A stretch of DNA of 64,000 bases from Pelagibacteraceae bacterium AG-390-A23 (GTDB lineage: Bacteria > Pseudomonadota > Alphaproteobacteria > Pelagibacterales > Pelagibacteraceae). Every line of letters starts with the position of its first letter. Position 1 is the stretch's first letter. A program made the position numbers and the translations under genes. The notes beneath the pieces were generated by a model. The model did not search any database, was not told the DNA's origin, and saw nothing but the letters and a program-made list of their open reading frames with translations. This document shows, in pieces, positions 1-8,318 of the stretch. The stretch covers positions 35,500 through 99,499 of the forward strand of contig QCGW01000003.1 in the NCBI GenBank assembly GCA_003279775.1, given 5' to 3'.

Positions 1-285
1 TAAATTTGGTACTGCTCCTGAGTAAGTAACATTTATTTCATTTTTAAAGTCAGTAATTATAAAATTAACTTCATTTGAACTTATGGAAATAGAGTTTTTT
101 TTAACCATTCCTCCAACTCTTATTTTGCTTTTATCTATTTCAGAAAGTGATTTTATTTCAGAAGGAGATTGAAAATATACAACATTTTCTTCTAATGATT
201 TTAAAATCAAAAATGTTGTTAAAATTAAAGTAATTAAGATTATTACTACAAACAAAAATCTTAATTTAACTTTTCGACCATACAT
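1..285 (-). CDS. ccmE: Cytochrome c maturation protein E, partial (C-terminus off window)
   Basis: This gene is absent from the ORF track because it runs off the left edge. An ATG at 285 opens 95 codons beginning [10 protein letters not shown] membrane anchor lies at about residues 9-28, followed by the start of the periplasmic OB-fold, with 'RVGGMV' at 56-61 and '[10 protein letters not shown]' at the window edge. In the family, CcmE is the periplasmic haem chaperone that takes haem from CcmC and hands it to the cytochrome c haem lyase. The covalent haem-binding His motif is outside the window and cannot be checked. It lies 10 bp downstream of ccmD on the same strand, in the usual ccmC-ccmD-ccmE order. 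Confidence 0.9.
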   Translation of the reverse strand, partial: MYGRKVKLRFLFVVIILITLILTTFLILKSLEENVVYFQSPSEIKSLSEIDKSKIRVGGMVKKNSISISSNEVNFIITDFKNEINVTYSGAVPNL

Positions 286-295
286 GGTTTAAAAG

Positions 296-523
296 TTAAT
301 TATTTGTTACGTTTGCTAAAATTTCTTTATTTATTCTTTGTGATTTTGCAGAATTAGCTTGCTCAGTAGTAAGTAATCCAAATTTAGCAACAAATTTGTT
401 TTGTTCTTTAACAAATTGCATTTTAGTTACCAAATATAAACCTAGGAAACTTAATAAGGTAAAGCTAAAAGCAGATAACACGTACACTGCATATCCATTC
501 ATAAAAAGTAATTCATTTATCAT
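296..523 (-). CDS. ccmD: Haem exporter protein D (CcmD)
   Basis: A 75-residue protein with one N-terminal membrane segment (about residues 10-33) preceded by 'MNGYAVYV', which matches the typical CcmD start 'GGYAxYVW', then a charged cytoplasmic tail. CcmD is a small membrane subunit that helps release holo-CcmE from the CcmABC complex. The gene overlaps ccmC by 4 bp and precedes ccmE, so context supports the call. The tail is longer than in many CcmD proteins. An internal start at Met8 would put the family motif at the very N-terminus and is a reasonable alternative. Confidence 0.82.
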   Translation of the reverse strand: MINELLFMNGYAVYVLSAFSFTLLSFLGLYLVTKMQFVKEQNKFVAKFGLLTTEQANSAKSQRINKEILANVTNN

Positions 524-1227
524 AATCTATCTAAGCCTTTATTTTTAATTTTTATCAGTTCTGTATTATATTTCATTAAGAAAATTAACAATGAAAAAAG
601 AGCAAATGCCGCAGTCATTATCAATAATGGGTAAAGCATTGATGAATGGATTGAGCTTTTTGACAAAATATTAATCGATGCAGGTTGATGGAGTGTATTC
701 CACCAATCAACTGAGTACTTTATAATTGGAACATTAATAATTCCTAAAATAGTTATAAAAGTTGAAATCTTATAGACTTTTTCTTCCTTATCATAAATTC
801 TCCATACAATTAAATACATTGCATAGAACAAAGCTAATATTAGCATTGAAGTAATTCTTGCATCCCAAGCCCACCATGTTCCCCAAGTTGGTTTTCCCCA
901 AATTGATCCTGTAACTAAAGCTATAATATTAAAAACAAATCCTGAAGGAGCTAAACTTTTAGAGATTAAAAAAAAGTTTTTGTTTCTAAATACAAAACCA
1001 CAAATAGATAACAAAGTTATAGAAGAAAATATTCCAAGTGAAATCCAAGCGGCAGGAACATGAACATACATAATCCTAACTGCATCACTTTGTTTATAAT
1101 CTTCAGGCGATATAATTAATGCTTCAACTAAACCAACACTTAATACAACAATAAACAAAAATAAAACGTATTTAGGTGCTTTTGACGTGATTTTGAAAAT
1201 CTTGTTAGGTTCAAAAAGTTTAAACAT
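520..1227 (-). CDS. ccmC: Haem exporter / haem-handling protein CcmC
   Basis: A 235-residue protein with about six membrane segments. It carries the tryptophan-rich WWD signature 'WGTWWAWDAR' at about 115-124 and two periplasmic histidines flanking it (H56 in 'MYVHVPAA', H180 in 'NTLHQPAS'), the expected axial haem ligands. CcmC presents haem to CcmE for cytochrome c maturation at the outer face of the inner membrane. The length is normal for the family. It is the first gene of the ccmC-ccmD-ccmE run seen here. The 180-bp spacer upstream contains an inverted repeat listed separately. Confidence 0.95.
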   Translation of the reverse strand: MFKLFEPNKIFKITSKAPKYVLFLFIVVLSVGLVEALIISPEDYKQSDAVRIMYVHVPAAWISLGIFSSITLLSICGFVFRNKNFFLISKSLAPSGFVFNIIALVTGSIWGKPTWGTWWAWDARITSMLILALFYAMYLIVWRIYDKEEKVYKISTFITILGIINVPIIKYSVDWWNTLHQPASINILSKSSIHSSMLYPLLIMTAAFALFSLLIFLMKYNTELIKIKNKGLDRL

Positions 1228-1273
1228 ATTTTAATTTAGAATTTTTTTTGGTGATTTCTATTATGAAATAGTT

Positions 1274-1339
1274 TTCTGATCAAGAATGCAGAGGGGAGAT
1301 AATAAGATTGAAATTAACGTTTAACACTCTTGACCAGAA
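1274..1339 (-). repeat. Inverted repeat / possible RNA stem-loop upstream of ccmC
   Basis: Arms 1274-1288 and 1325-1339 can form a 15-bp stem around a 36-nt loop. On the plus strand two positions mismatch (A opposite C). On the minus strand both become G-U wobbles, so the stem is unbroken only in an RNA read in the direction of hspQ and ccmC. It sits in the 179-bp spacer between hspQ (upstream) and ccmC (downstream). No T-run follows at once, so a simple terminator is doubtful. It could be a leader structure or a small RNA; the function is unknown. Confidence 0.5.
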
Positions 1340-1406
1340 GATACTAAAAATATAGCTAATTTGTATGGCCTAGATTTGAGCTAAATGTGGTTGAATGATG
1401 GTTGCC

Positions 1407-1727
1407 TTAATTAGAGAGCTTGAAATAACTAGATCCTTTTTTTCCTGAAAAAATCTCTTCAATTAAAGGGTGTTTTATTGGTTCATCAGAGTCATCCATC
1501 AGCAAATTTTGCTCAGAAACATAAGCTTCATAAGTTATCTCATCATTTTCTGCTAATAAGTGATAAAATGGTTGATCTTTTCTTGGTCTAACATTTTTTG
1601 GAATAGACTGATACCATTCTTCAGAATTATTAAACTCAAAATCAACATCATAAATCACACCTCTAAATTCAAAGTGTTTATGTTTTACAATGTCTCCAAT
1701 TGAAAATTTAGCTTTTTGAACTGGCAT
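1407..1727 (-). CDS. hspQ: Heat shock protein HspQ (hemimethylated-DNA-binding YccV family)
   Basis: A 106-residue soluble protein covering the whole YccV-like domain: 'FSIGDIVKHKHFEFRGVIYDVD' region at about 8-29, 'FYHLLAE' at about 54-60 and 'YEAYVSEQNL' at about 66-75. E. coli HspQ is a small heat-shock-inducible protein acting as a specificity enhancer for the Lon protease; some homologues bind hemimethylated DNA. Those roles are family knowledge, not seen here. The gene is monocistronic-looking, with its own possible sigma-32 promoter just upstream. The C-terminal 'SSYFKLSN' tail is lineage specific. Confidence 0.9.
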   Translation of the reverse strand: MPVQKAKFSIGDIVKHKHFEFRGVIYDVDFEFNNSEEWYQSIPKNVRPRKDQPFYHLLAENDEITYEAYVSEQNLLMDDSDEPIKHPLIEEIFSGKKGSSYFKLSN

Positions 1728-1734
1728 TGTTCTT

Positions 1735-1763
1735 AGTATGGGTATTTAGAAATAAAAATCAAT
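1735..1763 (-). promoter_or_regulatory. Possible sigma-32 (RpoH)-like promoter of hspQ
   Basis: Read on the minus strand: ATTGAT, 14 bases, then ACCCATACT, resembling the sigma-32 pattern CTTGAA-N13/15-CCCCATNT. The ATG of hspQ follows only 7 bases after the -10 element, which would give a leaderless or nearly leaderless message. The spacing is the same as in the candidate upstream of hslV. This is a motif match by eye only. Confidence 0.4.
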
Positions 1764-1814
1764 GCTAAAAATATAAATGTTTTGTGATGTGGCAAATATG
1801 TTAATATCTTTTAA

Positions 1815-2366
1815 GTGAATAAATCTTTTTTAAAATTTGTTACTGATTTCGGTCCTTTAGCAATATTTTTTTTCTATTATTACAATAGTGATAAAAATTT
1901 ATCTGTAGCAATACCTCCACTAATAGTTGCAACTTTAGTTGCATTAGCAGTAGTTTGGTTTTTTGAAAAAAAAATTCCTCCAATGCCTTTGGTAAGTGGA
2001 ATTTTAATTACTTTTTTTGGTGGATTAACAATCTACTTTAATGATCCTATATTTATTTACGTTAAACCAACTATCATTAACATTATGTTTGCTCTTGCGT
2101 TATTTTTTGGGAAATATTTTACCAATGAACCTATTCTTAAAAAAATTATGGGTAAATCTATTCCTCTAACTGATATTGGTTGGGAAATTCTTAATAAACG
2201 ATGGATGTATTTTTTCTTTGGTCTTGCTTTACTAAATGAAATTATTTGGAGAACTCAGACAGAAGAATTTTGGGTTAATTTTAAAGTATGGGGAATGCTT
2301 CCAATAACAATAATTTTTACAGGGTTTCAGGTACCATTAATTAATAAACATAAGATTGATGCGTAG
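1815..2366 (+). CDS. yciB: Inner-membrane septation protein A (YciB/IspZ family)
   Basis: A 183-residue protein with five or so membrane segments, nearly the same length as E. coli YciB (179). Family features include the N-terminal 'FVTDFGPLAIFF' and 'MPLVSGILITFFGGLTIYFND' area, 'KPTIIN' and the C-terminal 'WGMLPITIIFTGFQ'. YciB is an inner-membrane protein linked to cell-envelope integrity and septation. The start is a GTG at 1815; an ATG 16 bases upstream is out of frame and stops at once. The 3' end overlaps the next gene by 11 bp, indicating co-transcription. Confidence 0.9.
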   Translation: MNKSFLKFVTDFGPLAIFFFYYYNSDKNLSVAIPPLIVATLVALAVVWFFEKKIPPMPLVSGILITFFGGLTIYFNDPIFIYVKPTIINIMFALALFFGKYFTNEPILKKIMGKSIPLTDIGWEILNKRWMYFFFGLALLNEIIWRTQTEEFWVNFKVWGMLPITIIFTGFQVPLINKHKIDA

Positions 2367-2703
2367 TAATTTAAAATTAGTAGTAAATAATCCGCATAAT
2401 AAAATAGAAGAAAAACATTTTTTTGAAAAAGATGAGCTAAAAATTATATTAGACTTATATGCTAAGATGGTTTCTGAAGGTTCTTGGAAAGATTACGGTT
2501 TAAGTATTTCAAGTAAACAAGTGGGGTTTAGTGTTTTTAGAAATGCTACTGAAAATGCCCTTTATAAAATTTGCAAAAATTTTAGGCCTAAAAATAAAAG
2601 TCTTAAATATTTGATTACTGATACAAGTGGTAAAATACTAAAAAATTCTTACGATCTAAGAATTTTATTAAAAAATACCAACTGGAAGAAACTTCAAAAA
2701 TAA
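2356..2703 (+). CDS. DUF2794 domain protein
   Basis: A 115-residue soluble protein with the look of the alphaproteobacterial DUF2794 family: 'FEKDELKIILDLYAKMVSEGSWKDY' area, 'VGFSVFRNATENALYKICK' area, and an uncharged 'YLITDTSGKIL' segment. No catalytic motif is recognisable and the family's function is unknown. It overlaps the end of yciB by 11 bp, so the two are probably translated together. It converges on the Bax-inhibitor-like gene with only 2 bp between stops. Confidence 0.75.
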   Translation: MMRSNLKLVVNNPHNKIEEKHFFEKDELKIILDLYAKMVSEGSWKDYGLSISSKQVGFSVFRNATENALYKICKNFRPKNKSLKYLITDTSGKILKNSYDLRILLKNTNWKKLQK

Positions 2704-2705
2704 AT

Positions 2706-3467
2706 TTATCTTCTTTGCCCAAATAATCTTAACAACATTATAAATAAATTAATAAAATCTAGATATAAAGTTAAAGCACCCATCACAGCTTTCTTGCCCA
2801 TTAACTCACCTGAGTCTGAAGCAACATACATATTTTTGATTTTTTGAGTGTCATAAGCTGTTAAACCAACAAATATTAAAACACCTAAAATTGAAATCAC
2901 AAAATACATCATAGAAGATTTCATAAAGATATTAACAATTGAAGCTATAATTATTCCAATTAGACCCATCATTAAAAAAGATCCAAACTTTGTAAGATCT
3001 CTTTTAGTTGTGTATCCATAAATACTCATCGCTCCAAATGTTGCAGATGTAATAAAGAAAACTCTAGTTACACTCATTCCAGTGTAAACTAATAATATTG
3101 AAGATAAAGATAGACCCATCAAAGCTGCAAAAACCCAAAACGTAGTTTGTGCTTTTGATGCACTCATCTTATTAATTCCAAAACTCATGTAAAAAACGAT
3201 ACCTAGAGGTGCTAACATTACAAGCCATTTAAGACCTGATAAATAAATTGCATTCCCCATCTGCGTTAGACCAACGATTGAACCTGCATCATTAGTAACA
3301 ACAGACATTTTAAATGTTAATAGTGCTACTATTCCAGTTAGCAATATACCTGTTGCCATGTAGTTATAAACTTTTAGCATGTAGGCTCTTAAGCCTTCAT
3401 CCATTACAGCAGCCGATTGTTGTGCTGCTTTTGCTCTATTTAGTATTCCGTTTTTATCAAATTCCAT
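2706..3467 (-). CDS. Bax inhibitor-1 / YccA family membrane protein
   Basis: A 253-residue protein with a cytosolic N-terminus of about 25 residues, then seven predicted membrane helices. Family signatures include 'AYMLKVYNYMATGILLTG' at about 28-45 and 'VGLTAYDTQKIKNMY' at about 201-215, the conserved aspartate segment of the BI-1 fold. Relatives act as membrane proton/calcium leak proteins or modulate FtsH. The exact role in this lineage is unknown. It is transcribed alone, convergent with the DUF2794 gene and divergent from the aldo/keto reductase. Confidence 0.9.
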   Translation of the reverse strand: MEFDKNGILNRAKAAQQSAAVMDEGLRAYMLKVYNYMATGILLTGIVALLTFKMSVVTNDAGSIVGLTQMGNAIYLSGLKWLVMLAPLGIVFYMSFGINKMSASKAQTTFWVFAALMGLSLSSILLVYTGMSVTRVFFITSATFGAMSIYGYTTKRDLTKFGSFLMMGLIGIIIASIVNIFMKSSMMYFVISILGVLIFVGLTAYDTQKIKNMYVASDSGELMGKKAVMGALTLYLDFINLFIMLLRLFGQRR

Positions 3468-3546
3468 AATGAGTAATATATATATTCTTTTACTAATTAT
3501 TCAAGATACCTTAAAAGATTAACAAAAATTTAACTTAATATTTCTA

Positions 3547-4581
3547 ATGAATTACAAAAATTTAGGTAATACCAATATTAAAGTAAGTACAATTTGTCTC
3601 GGTACTATGACTTGGGGAGAGCAAAATACTGAACTTGAAGCATTTGAACAAATGGATTTTTCATTAGATCAAGGAGTAAACTTTTGGGACACTGCTGAAT
3701 TATATGCAGTACCACCAAGAAAGGAAACCTATGGTGATACAGAGGAAATTATTGGAAACTGGTTTGAAAAAACAAAAAAAAGAGACAAAGTCATTCTTGC
3801 AACAAAAGTTGCTGGTCCAGCAAGAGATTATTTAAGAAGTGGAGAAAATAGTTTTACAGGTCCAAACTTAGAAACTGCTTTAAATGACAGTCTTAAAAGA
3901 CTTAAAACTGATTATATAGATTTATATCAACTTCATTGGCCAGAAAGAAATGTAAATAATTTTGGAAGACTTGGTTATGTTCATAAGGAAAATGAATGGA
4001 ATAAATTTGAAGATGTTCTTGCAGAGTTAAATAAATATATTGATCAGGGAAAAATAAGATACGTTGGTTTATCAAATGAGACCCCTTGGGGAGTTTTAAA
4101 TTATCTTCAGTTATCCAAAAATAAAAAGTTGCCAAGAATGATGTCAATCCAAAATCCTTATAGTTTATTAAATAGATCTTACGAAGTTGGACTAGCTGAA
4201 GTTTCTATAAGAGAAAACATTGGCTGCTTAGCTTACTCTCCACTTGCAAGTGGATATTTAAGTGGAAAGTATAGAAATAAAAGTTTTCCTAAAGGATCAA
4301 GAATGGAGAGAGATTTCGATTTCTGGACAAGGTATAGAAAGCCAAATACTGAGGATGCCGTTGAACATTATTATAAAATTAGTGAAAAATTTGGTCTAGA
4401 TATGAGTCAGATGGCGATAAAATTTTGTGAAATCCAAGACTTTATGACTAGTGTAATAATTGGAGCAACTACAATGGAGCAGTTGAAAACAAATATAGAA
4501 AGTGTAAATGTAAACTTATCTGATGATGTCATTAAAGAAATTAACCACGTACAAACAATTTATCCAAATCCATGTCCATAA
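3547..4581 (+). CDS. tas: Aldo/keto reductase, Tas-like
   Basis: A 344-residue NADP-dependent aldo/keto reductase. The AKR tetrad can be read: Asp and Tyr in 'FWDTAELYAVP' (about 47-57), Lys in 'ILATKVAGP' and His in 'DLYQLHWPER'. The C-terminal cofactor-binding 'SVIIGATTMEQLKTNIES' is also present. Length and the 'AVPPRKETYG' insertion match E. coli Tas (346 aa), a putative carbonyl reductase of uncertain physiological substrate. The 3' end overlaps the IalB-like gene by 10 bp, so they are co-transcribed. Confidence 0.88.
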   Translation: MNYKNLGNTNIKVSTICLGTMTWGEQNTELEAFEQMDFSLDQGVNFWDTAELYAVPPRKETYGDTEEIIGNWFEKTKKRDKVILATKVAGPARDYLRSGENSFTGPNLETALNDSLKRLKTDYIDLYQLHWPERNVNNFGRLGYVHKENEWNKFEDVLAELNKYIDQGKIRYVGLSNETPWGVLNYLQLSKNKKLPRMMSIQNPYSLLNRSYEVGLAEVSIRENIGCLAYSPLASGYLSGKYRNKSFPKGSRMERDFDFWTRYRKPNTEDAVEHYYKISEKFGLDMSQMAIKFCEIQDFMTSVIIGATTMEQLKTNIESVNVNLSDDVIKEINHVQTIYPNPCP

Positions 4582-5084
4582 TTAAAAAAATTACAATATT
4601 GTTAGGAATATTTTTTATAAGTGGTGTTGCTCAAGTTTCAGCTCAGGAAATTAAAAAAATTGGTAAATATAAAGATTGGGAGGCAATGGTCGTTATGGAT
4701 GCTGACGGTAAAGTATGCTTTGCGCAATCTTTACCTATTTTGCAAGCACCCAAAACTAATAAAAGAGATGCAAAATTATTTGTAGCATTTAGACCAAACG
4801 ACAATATAAAAAATGAAGTAAGTGTTACCCCGGGTTATGAATTCAACAAAAATAATTCTGTAACAGCTGCTTCAGGGAAAAATAAATTTAAATTTGATAT
4901 TAAAGAACAAGGTTTTGCGTGGATTGCGGACAATAAAATCGAATTAAAAATGATCAAACAAATGAGAAAAGGATCTAGAATTATGATCACTGGATACAAT
5001 CAACAAGGTTCTCAAACAATTGATCATTACTCATTGCTAGGATTTACTAAAGCGTATAACGCTTCAAGAAAAGCTTGTAGTTAA
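4572..5084 (+). CDS. Invasion-associated locus B (IalB) family periplasmic protein
   Basis: A 170-residue protein with a clear signal peptide (hydrophobic residues 7-20, cleavage likely after 'VSAQ'). The mature part holds the IalB-like pattern: 'YKDWEAMV', a first cysteine in 'GKVCFAQS' and a second near the C-terminus in 'SRKACS', probably forming a disulphide. The family is widespread in alphaproteobacteria, where most members are general periplasmic proteins; the Bartonella invasion role should not be transferred. It is joined to the tas-like gene by an overlap and sits 4 bp before argG. Confidence 0.8.
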   Translation: MSIIKKITILLGIFFISGVAQVSAQEIKKIGKYKDWEAMVVMDADGKVCFAQSLPILQAPKTNKRDAKLFVAFRPNDNIKNEVSVTPGYEFNKNNSVTAASGKNKFKFDIKEQGFAWIADNKIELKMIKQMRKGSRIMITGYNQQGSQTIDHYSLLGFTKAYNASRKACS

Positions 5085-5088
5085 TTCG

Positions 5089-6276
5089 ATGAAATCAAAA
5101 AAGAAAATTGTTCTAGCTTATTCTGGAGGGCTCGATACTTCTATAATTTTAAAATGGCTTCAAGAAAATTATGATGCAGATGTAATTTGTTATACAGCAG
5201 ATGTTGGACAAGAAATTGATAGAAAAAAAATTATTACCAATGCAAAAAAATTTGGTGTTAAAAATATAATTATTAAAGATTTAAAAGATATTTTTGTTAA
5301 GGATTATGTATATCCCATGATCAGAGGACACGCGATCTATGAGGGTGTTTATTTATTAGGGACATCAATAGCAAGACCTCTTATTGCAAAAGATCAAATA
5401 AGAGTAGCTAAAAAATTTAAAGCCTATGCAGTTTCACATGGAGCAACTGGTAAAGGCAATGACCAAGTTAGATTTGAATTAGGCTATCATTATTTTGGTC
5501 CTAAAATTAAAATTATAGCTCCGTGGAGAATTTGGAAACTAAAATCTAGAACAGACTTAATTAATTATGCAAAAAAACATAGCATAGCTATTCCTAAAGA
5601 TAAAAAAGGTGCACCTCCTTTTTCAGTGGATGATAATTTATTTCATACATCAACTGAAGGTAAGGTTTTAGAAAATCCAAAAAATTCTGCTCCAGAATTT
5701 ATTTTTCAACGAACAGTTTCTCCTGAAAAAGCACCTAACAAACCATCTTTTGTTACTATTAATTTTAAAAATGGTGATCCTTTTGGAATTAATGGAAAAA
5801 AATTATCTCCAGCTAAATTATTAATAAAGTTAAATGATCTAGCAGGCAAAAATGGAATTGGAAGAGTTGACTTAGTAGAGAATAGATTTTTAGGTATTAA
5901 ATCTAGAGGAGTGTATGAAACACCTGGTGGAACTCTTTTAATAAATGCTCATAGAGCAATTGAGTCTGTTACCTTAGACAAAGAAACTATGCATAAAAAA
6001 GATCAGATAATGTCTAGATATGCAGAGTTAATTTACAATGGTTATTGGTATTCAAAAGAAAGATTTAAACTTCAAAAAATTGTAGATTTAAAAAGAAGCA
6101 AAGTTAATGGCTCAGTTAAACTTAAATTGTATAAAGGAAATATTACAATTCAATCTAGAGTTACTAATAGCAGCGCTTACTCGATGAAAAAAGTCTCATT
6201 TGAAGAAAATAAGTCATTTAATAAATCTAACGTTGAAAGATTTATCAATTTTCACAAAAAAAAGCTTCGTGCATAG
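5089..6276 (+). CDS. argG: Argininosuccinate synthase
   Basis: A 395-residue enzyme joining citrulline and aspartate with ATP to give argininosuccinate, the penultimate step of arginine synthesis. The N-terminal PP-loop 'AYSGGLDTS' lies at about 10-18. The substrate-binding 'YLLGTSIARPLIAK' and 'HGATGKGNDQVRFE' segments and the 'SRGVYETPGG' segment are all present, and length is normal. It follows the IalB-like gene by 4 bp. The argininosuccinate lyase gene is not in the window. Confidence 0.97.
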   Translation: MKSKKKIVLAYSGGLDTSIILKWLQENYDADVICYTADVGQEIDRKKIITNAKKFGVKNIIIKDLKDIFVKDYVYPMIRGHAIYEGVYLLGTSIARPLIAKDQIRVAKKFKAYAVSHGATGKGNDQVRFELGYHYFGPKIKIIAPWRIWKLKSRTDLINYAKKHSIAIPKDKKGAPPFSVDDNLFHTSTEGKVLENPKNSAPEFIFQRTVSPEKAPNKPSFVTINFKNGDPFGINGKKLSPAKLLIKLNDLAGKNGIGRVDLVENRFLGIKSRGVYETPGGTLLINAHRAIESVTLDKETMHKKDQIMSRYAELIYNGYWYSKERFKLQKIVDLKRSKVNGSVKLKLYKGNITIQSRVTNSSAYSMKKVSFEENKSFNKSNVERFINFHKKKLRA

Positions 6277-6333
6277 GTAGGTTTAGGACAAATTGACATT
6301 TGTTTAAATTACCAAAAATTATATCTTCATTAT

Positions 6334-6792
6334 ATGGAATCAATAAAGAACTGGATGAAAGATGCTGCAAATATTTTATTTGACGATAGTAAAAATGATC
6401 TGCGTGCACTTCCAAAAACAGTTAGACTACAAATTTTATTAGTTCTAAGTTTTATTTGGACCACAGTTTTTAGTTTATATATATTTTCATACACAACTTT
6501 TGCATTTGGATGGGCTGGACTTTTTTTAGCTCATATTGGTTTAATATTTGCTGTTTACATGACGTTTAAACAATTTCATAAAGCAGAAGCAAAATCAGCT
6601 AGTGTTTTTCAAACAAAAAATTTTGATCCTTTTAAAATTATGGTCATCGTGTTTGTAATAGTATTTATATTTGTATTTTCAAAAGGAATTGAAGTTTTAA
6701 CTAGTCCAAATCCAAACTCTTATTCAATTCCTTATGATGGTCCCTTAAAATCTGCAATTGAAAAATGGCTACCATTTAGTAAAGATAAATAA
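6334..6792 (+). CDS. Small membrane protein of unknown function
   Basis: A 152-residue protein I do not recognise. An amphipathic, charged N-terminus (about 1-28) precedes three hydrophobic segments at about 32-52, 56-78 and 103-120, and a short polar tail rich in Pro, Asn and Ser ends in 'LPFSKDK'. Its stop codon shares a base with the start codon of the PsiE-like gene (TAATG), so the two membrane proteins are translationally coupled and may act together. No cysteine pairs, nucleotide-binding motifs or known transporter signatures are visible. Confidence 0.6.
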   Translation: MESIKNWMKDAANILFDDSKNDLRALPKTVRLQILLVLSFIWTTVFSLYIFSYTTFAFGWAGLFLAHIGLIFAVYMTFKQFHKAEAKSASVFQTKNFDPFKIMVIVFVIVFIFVFSKGIEVLTSPNPNSYSIPYDGPLKSAIEKWLPFSKDK

Positions 6793-7172
6793 TGGACAAG
6801 ATAGCGAAAAACTTACAATTAGCTTTAATGGTTATTATCTTAATCAGTACGGTTATTGCTGTTGGTATTGAAATTAAAAACATGTTCACTAACCAATCAG
6901 TTACGCTAGCAGATTTGCTTTTAATGTTTCTATATTTAGAAGTTTTAGCAATGGTAAGAGTTTTTTGGAGCCAACAATCTATAAGTATTACCCTTCCACT
7001 TCTTATTGCAATTACCGCCCTTGCACGATTTATTATTTTGCAAGGTAAAGAAATGGACCCTACTGCACTTGTTTATGAAGCAGTTGCAATTTTATTAATC
7101 GCTGGAGCAATTGTTGTTTTAAGATTAAGACATAGTGACAAATTGGGTCTAAAGAAAAAAAAATCAAAATAA
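6792..7172 (+). CDS. PsiE-like (phosphate-starvation-inducible E family) membrane protein
   Basis: A 126-residue protein with four hydrophobic helices. It matches the PsiE pattern: 'LADLLLMFLYLEVLAMVRVFW' region at about 39-59, followed by 'ALARFIILQGKEMDPTALVYEA' region at about 76-97. A lysine-rich tail 'KLGLKKKKSK' ends the protein. PsiE is named for induction by phosphate starvation in E. coli; its biochemical role is unknown. It is coupled to the upstream membrane protein by a 1-base overlap and followed 6 bp later by a photolyase-related gene. Confidence 0.75.
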   Translation: MDKIAKNLQLALMVIILISTVIAVGIEIKNMFTNQSVTLADLLLMFLYLEVLAMVRVFWSQQSISITLPLLIAITALARFIILQGKEMDPTALVYEAVAILLIAGAIVVLRLRHSDKLGLKKKKSK

Positions 7173-7178
7173 TTTTAA

Positions 7179-8318
7179 ATGATATTTGAAGCTTCAAGGG
7201 CTAAGGCCTTAAATCAATTAAATAATTTTGTTGAGAATAATCTTGGAGAATATTCAAAATTAAGAAATTTTGATTTTGGACCTGAAAAAAGATCTAATAT
7301 ATCTTGCTTATCACCATACATAACTCATGGAATAATTAATGAAAAAGAAGTCATTCAGAAAGCGCTGAGTAAATTTTCTTTTTCAAAAAATGAAAAGTTT
7401 ATTCAAGAAGTTCTATGGCGAACTTATTGGAAAGGTTGGTTAGAACTTAGACCAAATGTTTGGACTGATTATCTTATCCAATTAAATCAAATCAAAAACG
7501 AATTTAAAGATAATAAAGATTATATTGCAGCAATCGAAGGAAAAACAAAAGTAGATTGCTTTAATGAGTGGGTGAAAGAGCTTAAAGAAAACAATTATTT
7601 GCATAATCACACAAGAATGTGGTTTGCTAGTATTTGGATTTTTACTTTAGAATTGCCTTGGCAATTAGGTGCAGAATTTTTTATGCAACATCTTTATGAT
7701 GGGGATGCTGCATCAAACACTCTTGGATGGCGATGGGTTGTGGGTGTTCAAACTCAAGGAAAACATTACCTTGCAAGTGAATGGAATATTAAAAAATTCA
7801 CTAACAATAGATTTCAAAATATAAAATTAAATGAAAATGCTCCTCCAAAAGTATCTGAAAAATCTTATCAAATAATTACACAGGATTTCAATAACCCACA
7901 AAAGATTGAGAATAAGAATCTTTTAATTTTTGAAAATAATCTCTCGTTTGAAATCACTGACTTTAAGGAAAACAATTTCAAGAAAATTTATTTAGTTTCT
8001 AATAAAAATGAAAATAGAGCAATAAAACTAAGTGAAAAGTTAGTGAAATTTAAATCTCATTTAATAGAAGACCAAGTACAGAGATTAAAAAATCAATCTA
8101 TTGATTGTCAAATTATAGATATAAGTGAATTAACAAATATTGAAAATTATTACGGTTTGTATCCAACAGTAGGTGAAAATTTAGATTTTTTAAATTCTAA
8201 TAATTTAAAGATAGATTTTTTATATAGAAATCTTGATCAATTAGCTTGGCAATACTGTAATAAAGGATTTTTTAATTTTAAAAATTATATTCCCAAAATA
8301 GTTTCGACTTTTAACTAA
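7179..8318 (+). CDS. Photolyase-related protein: N-terminal FAD-binding domain plus unrecognised C-terminal domain
   Basis: A 379-residue protein whose first ~210 residues resemble the FAD-binding half of DNA photolyase/cryptochrome: 'EVLWRTYWKGWLE' at about 82-94, 'NHTRMWFASIWIF', 'YDGDAASNTLGWRWVVG' and 'WNIKKFTNNRF'. The antenna/Rossmann domain that normally precedes this is missing. Residues ~235-379 form a separate alpha/beta-looking region that I do not recognise; it might be a displaced (permuted) or replaced antenna domain. Photolyases repair UV dimers with light; activity of this form is not established. It starts the 7-14 kb patch that also holds a second photolyase. Confidence 0.78.
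   Translation: MIFEASRAKALNQLNNFVENNLGEYSKLRNFDFGPEKRSNISCLSPYITHGIINEKEVIQKALSKFSFSKNEKFIQEVLWRTYWKGWLELRPNVWTDYLIQLNQIKNEFKDNKDYIAAIEGKTKVDCFNEWVKELKENNYLHNHTRMWFASIWIFTLELPWQLGAEFFMQHLYDGDAASNTLGWRWVVGVQTQGKHYLASEWNIKKFTNNRFQNIKLNENAPPKVSEKSYQIITQDFNNPQKIENKNLLIFENNLSFEITDFKENNFKKIYLVSNKNENRAIKLSEKLVKFKSHLIEDQVQRLKNQSIDCQIIDISELTNIENYYGLYPTVGENLDFLNSNNLKIDFLYRNLDQLAWQYCNKGFFNFKNYIPKIVSTFN

Noticed and set aside
6294-6330. TTGACA followed by TTATAT upstream of the 152-aa membrane protein
   Set aside because: Spacing of about 20 bases is too long for a standard sigma-70 promoter.
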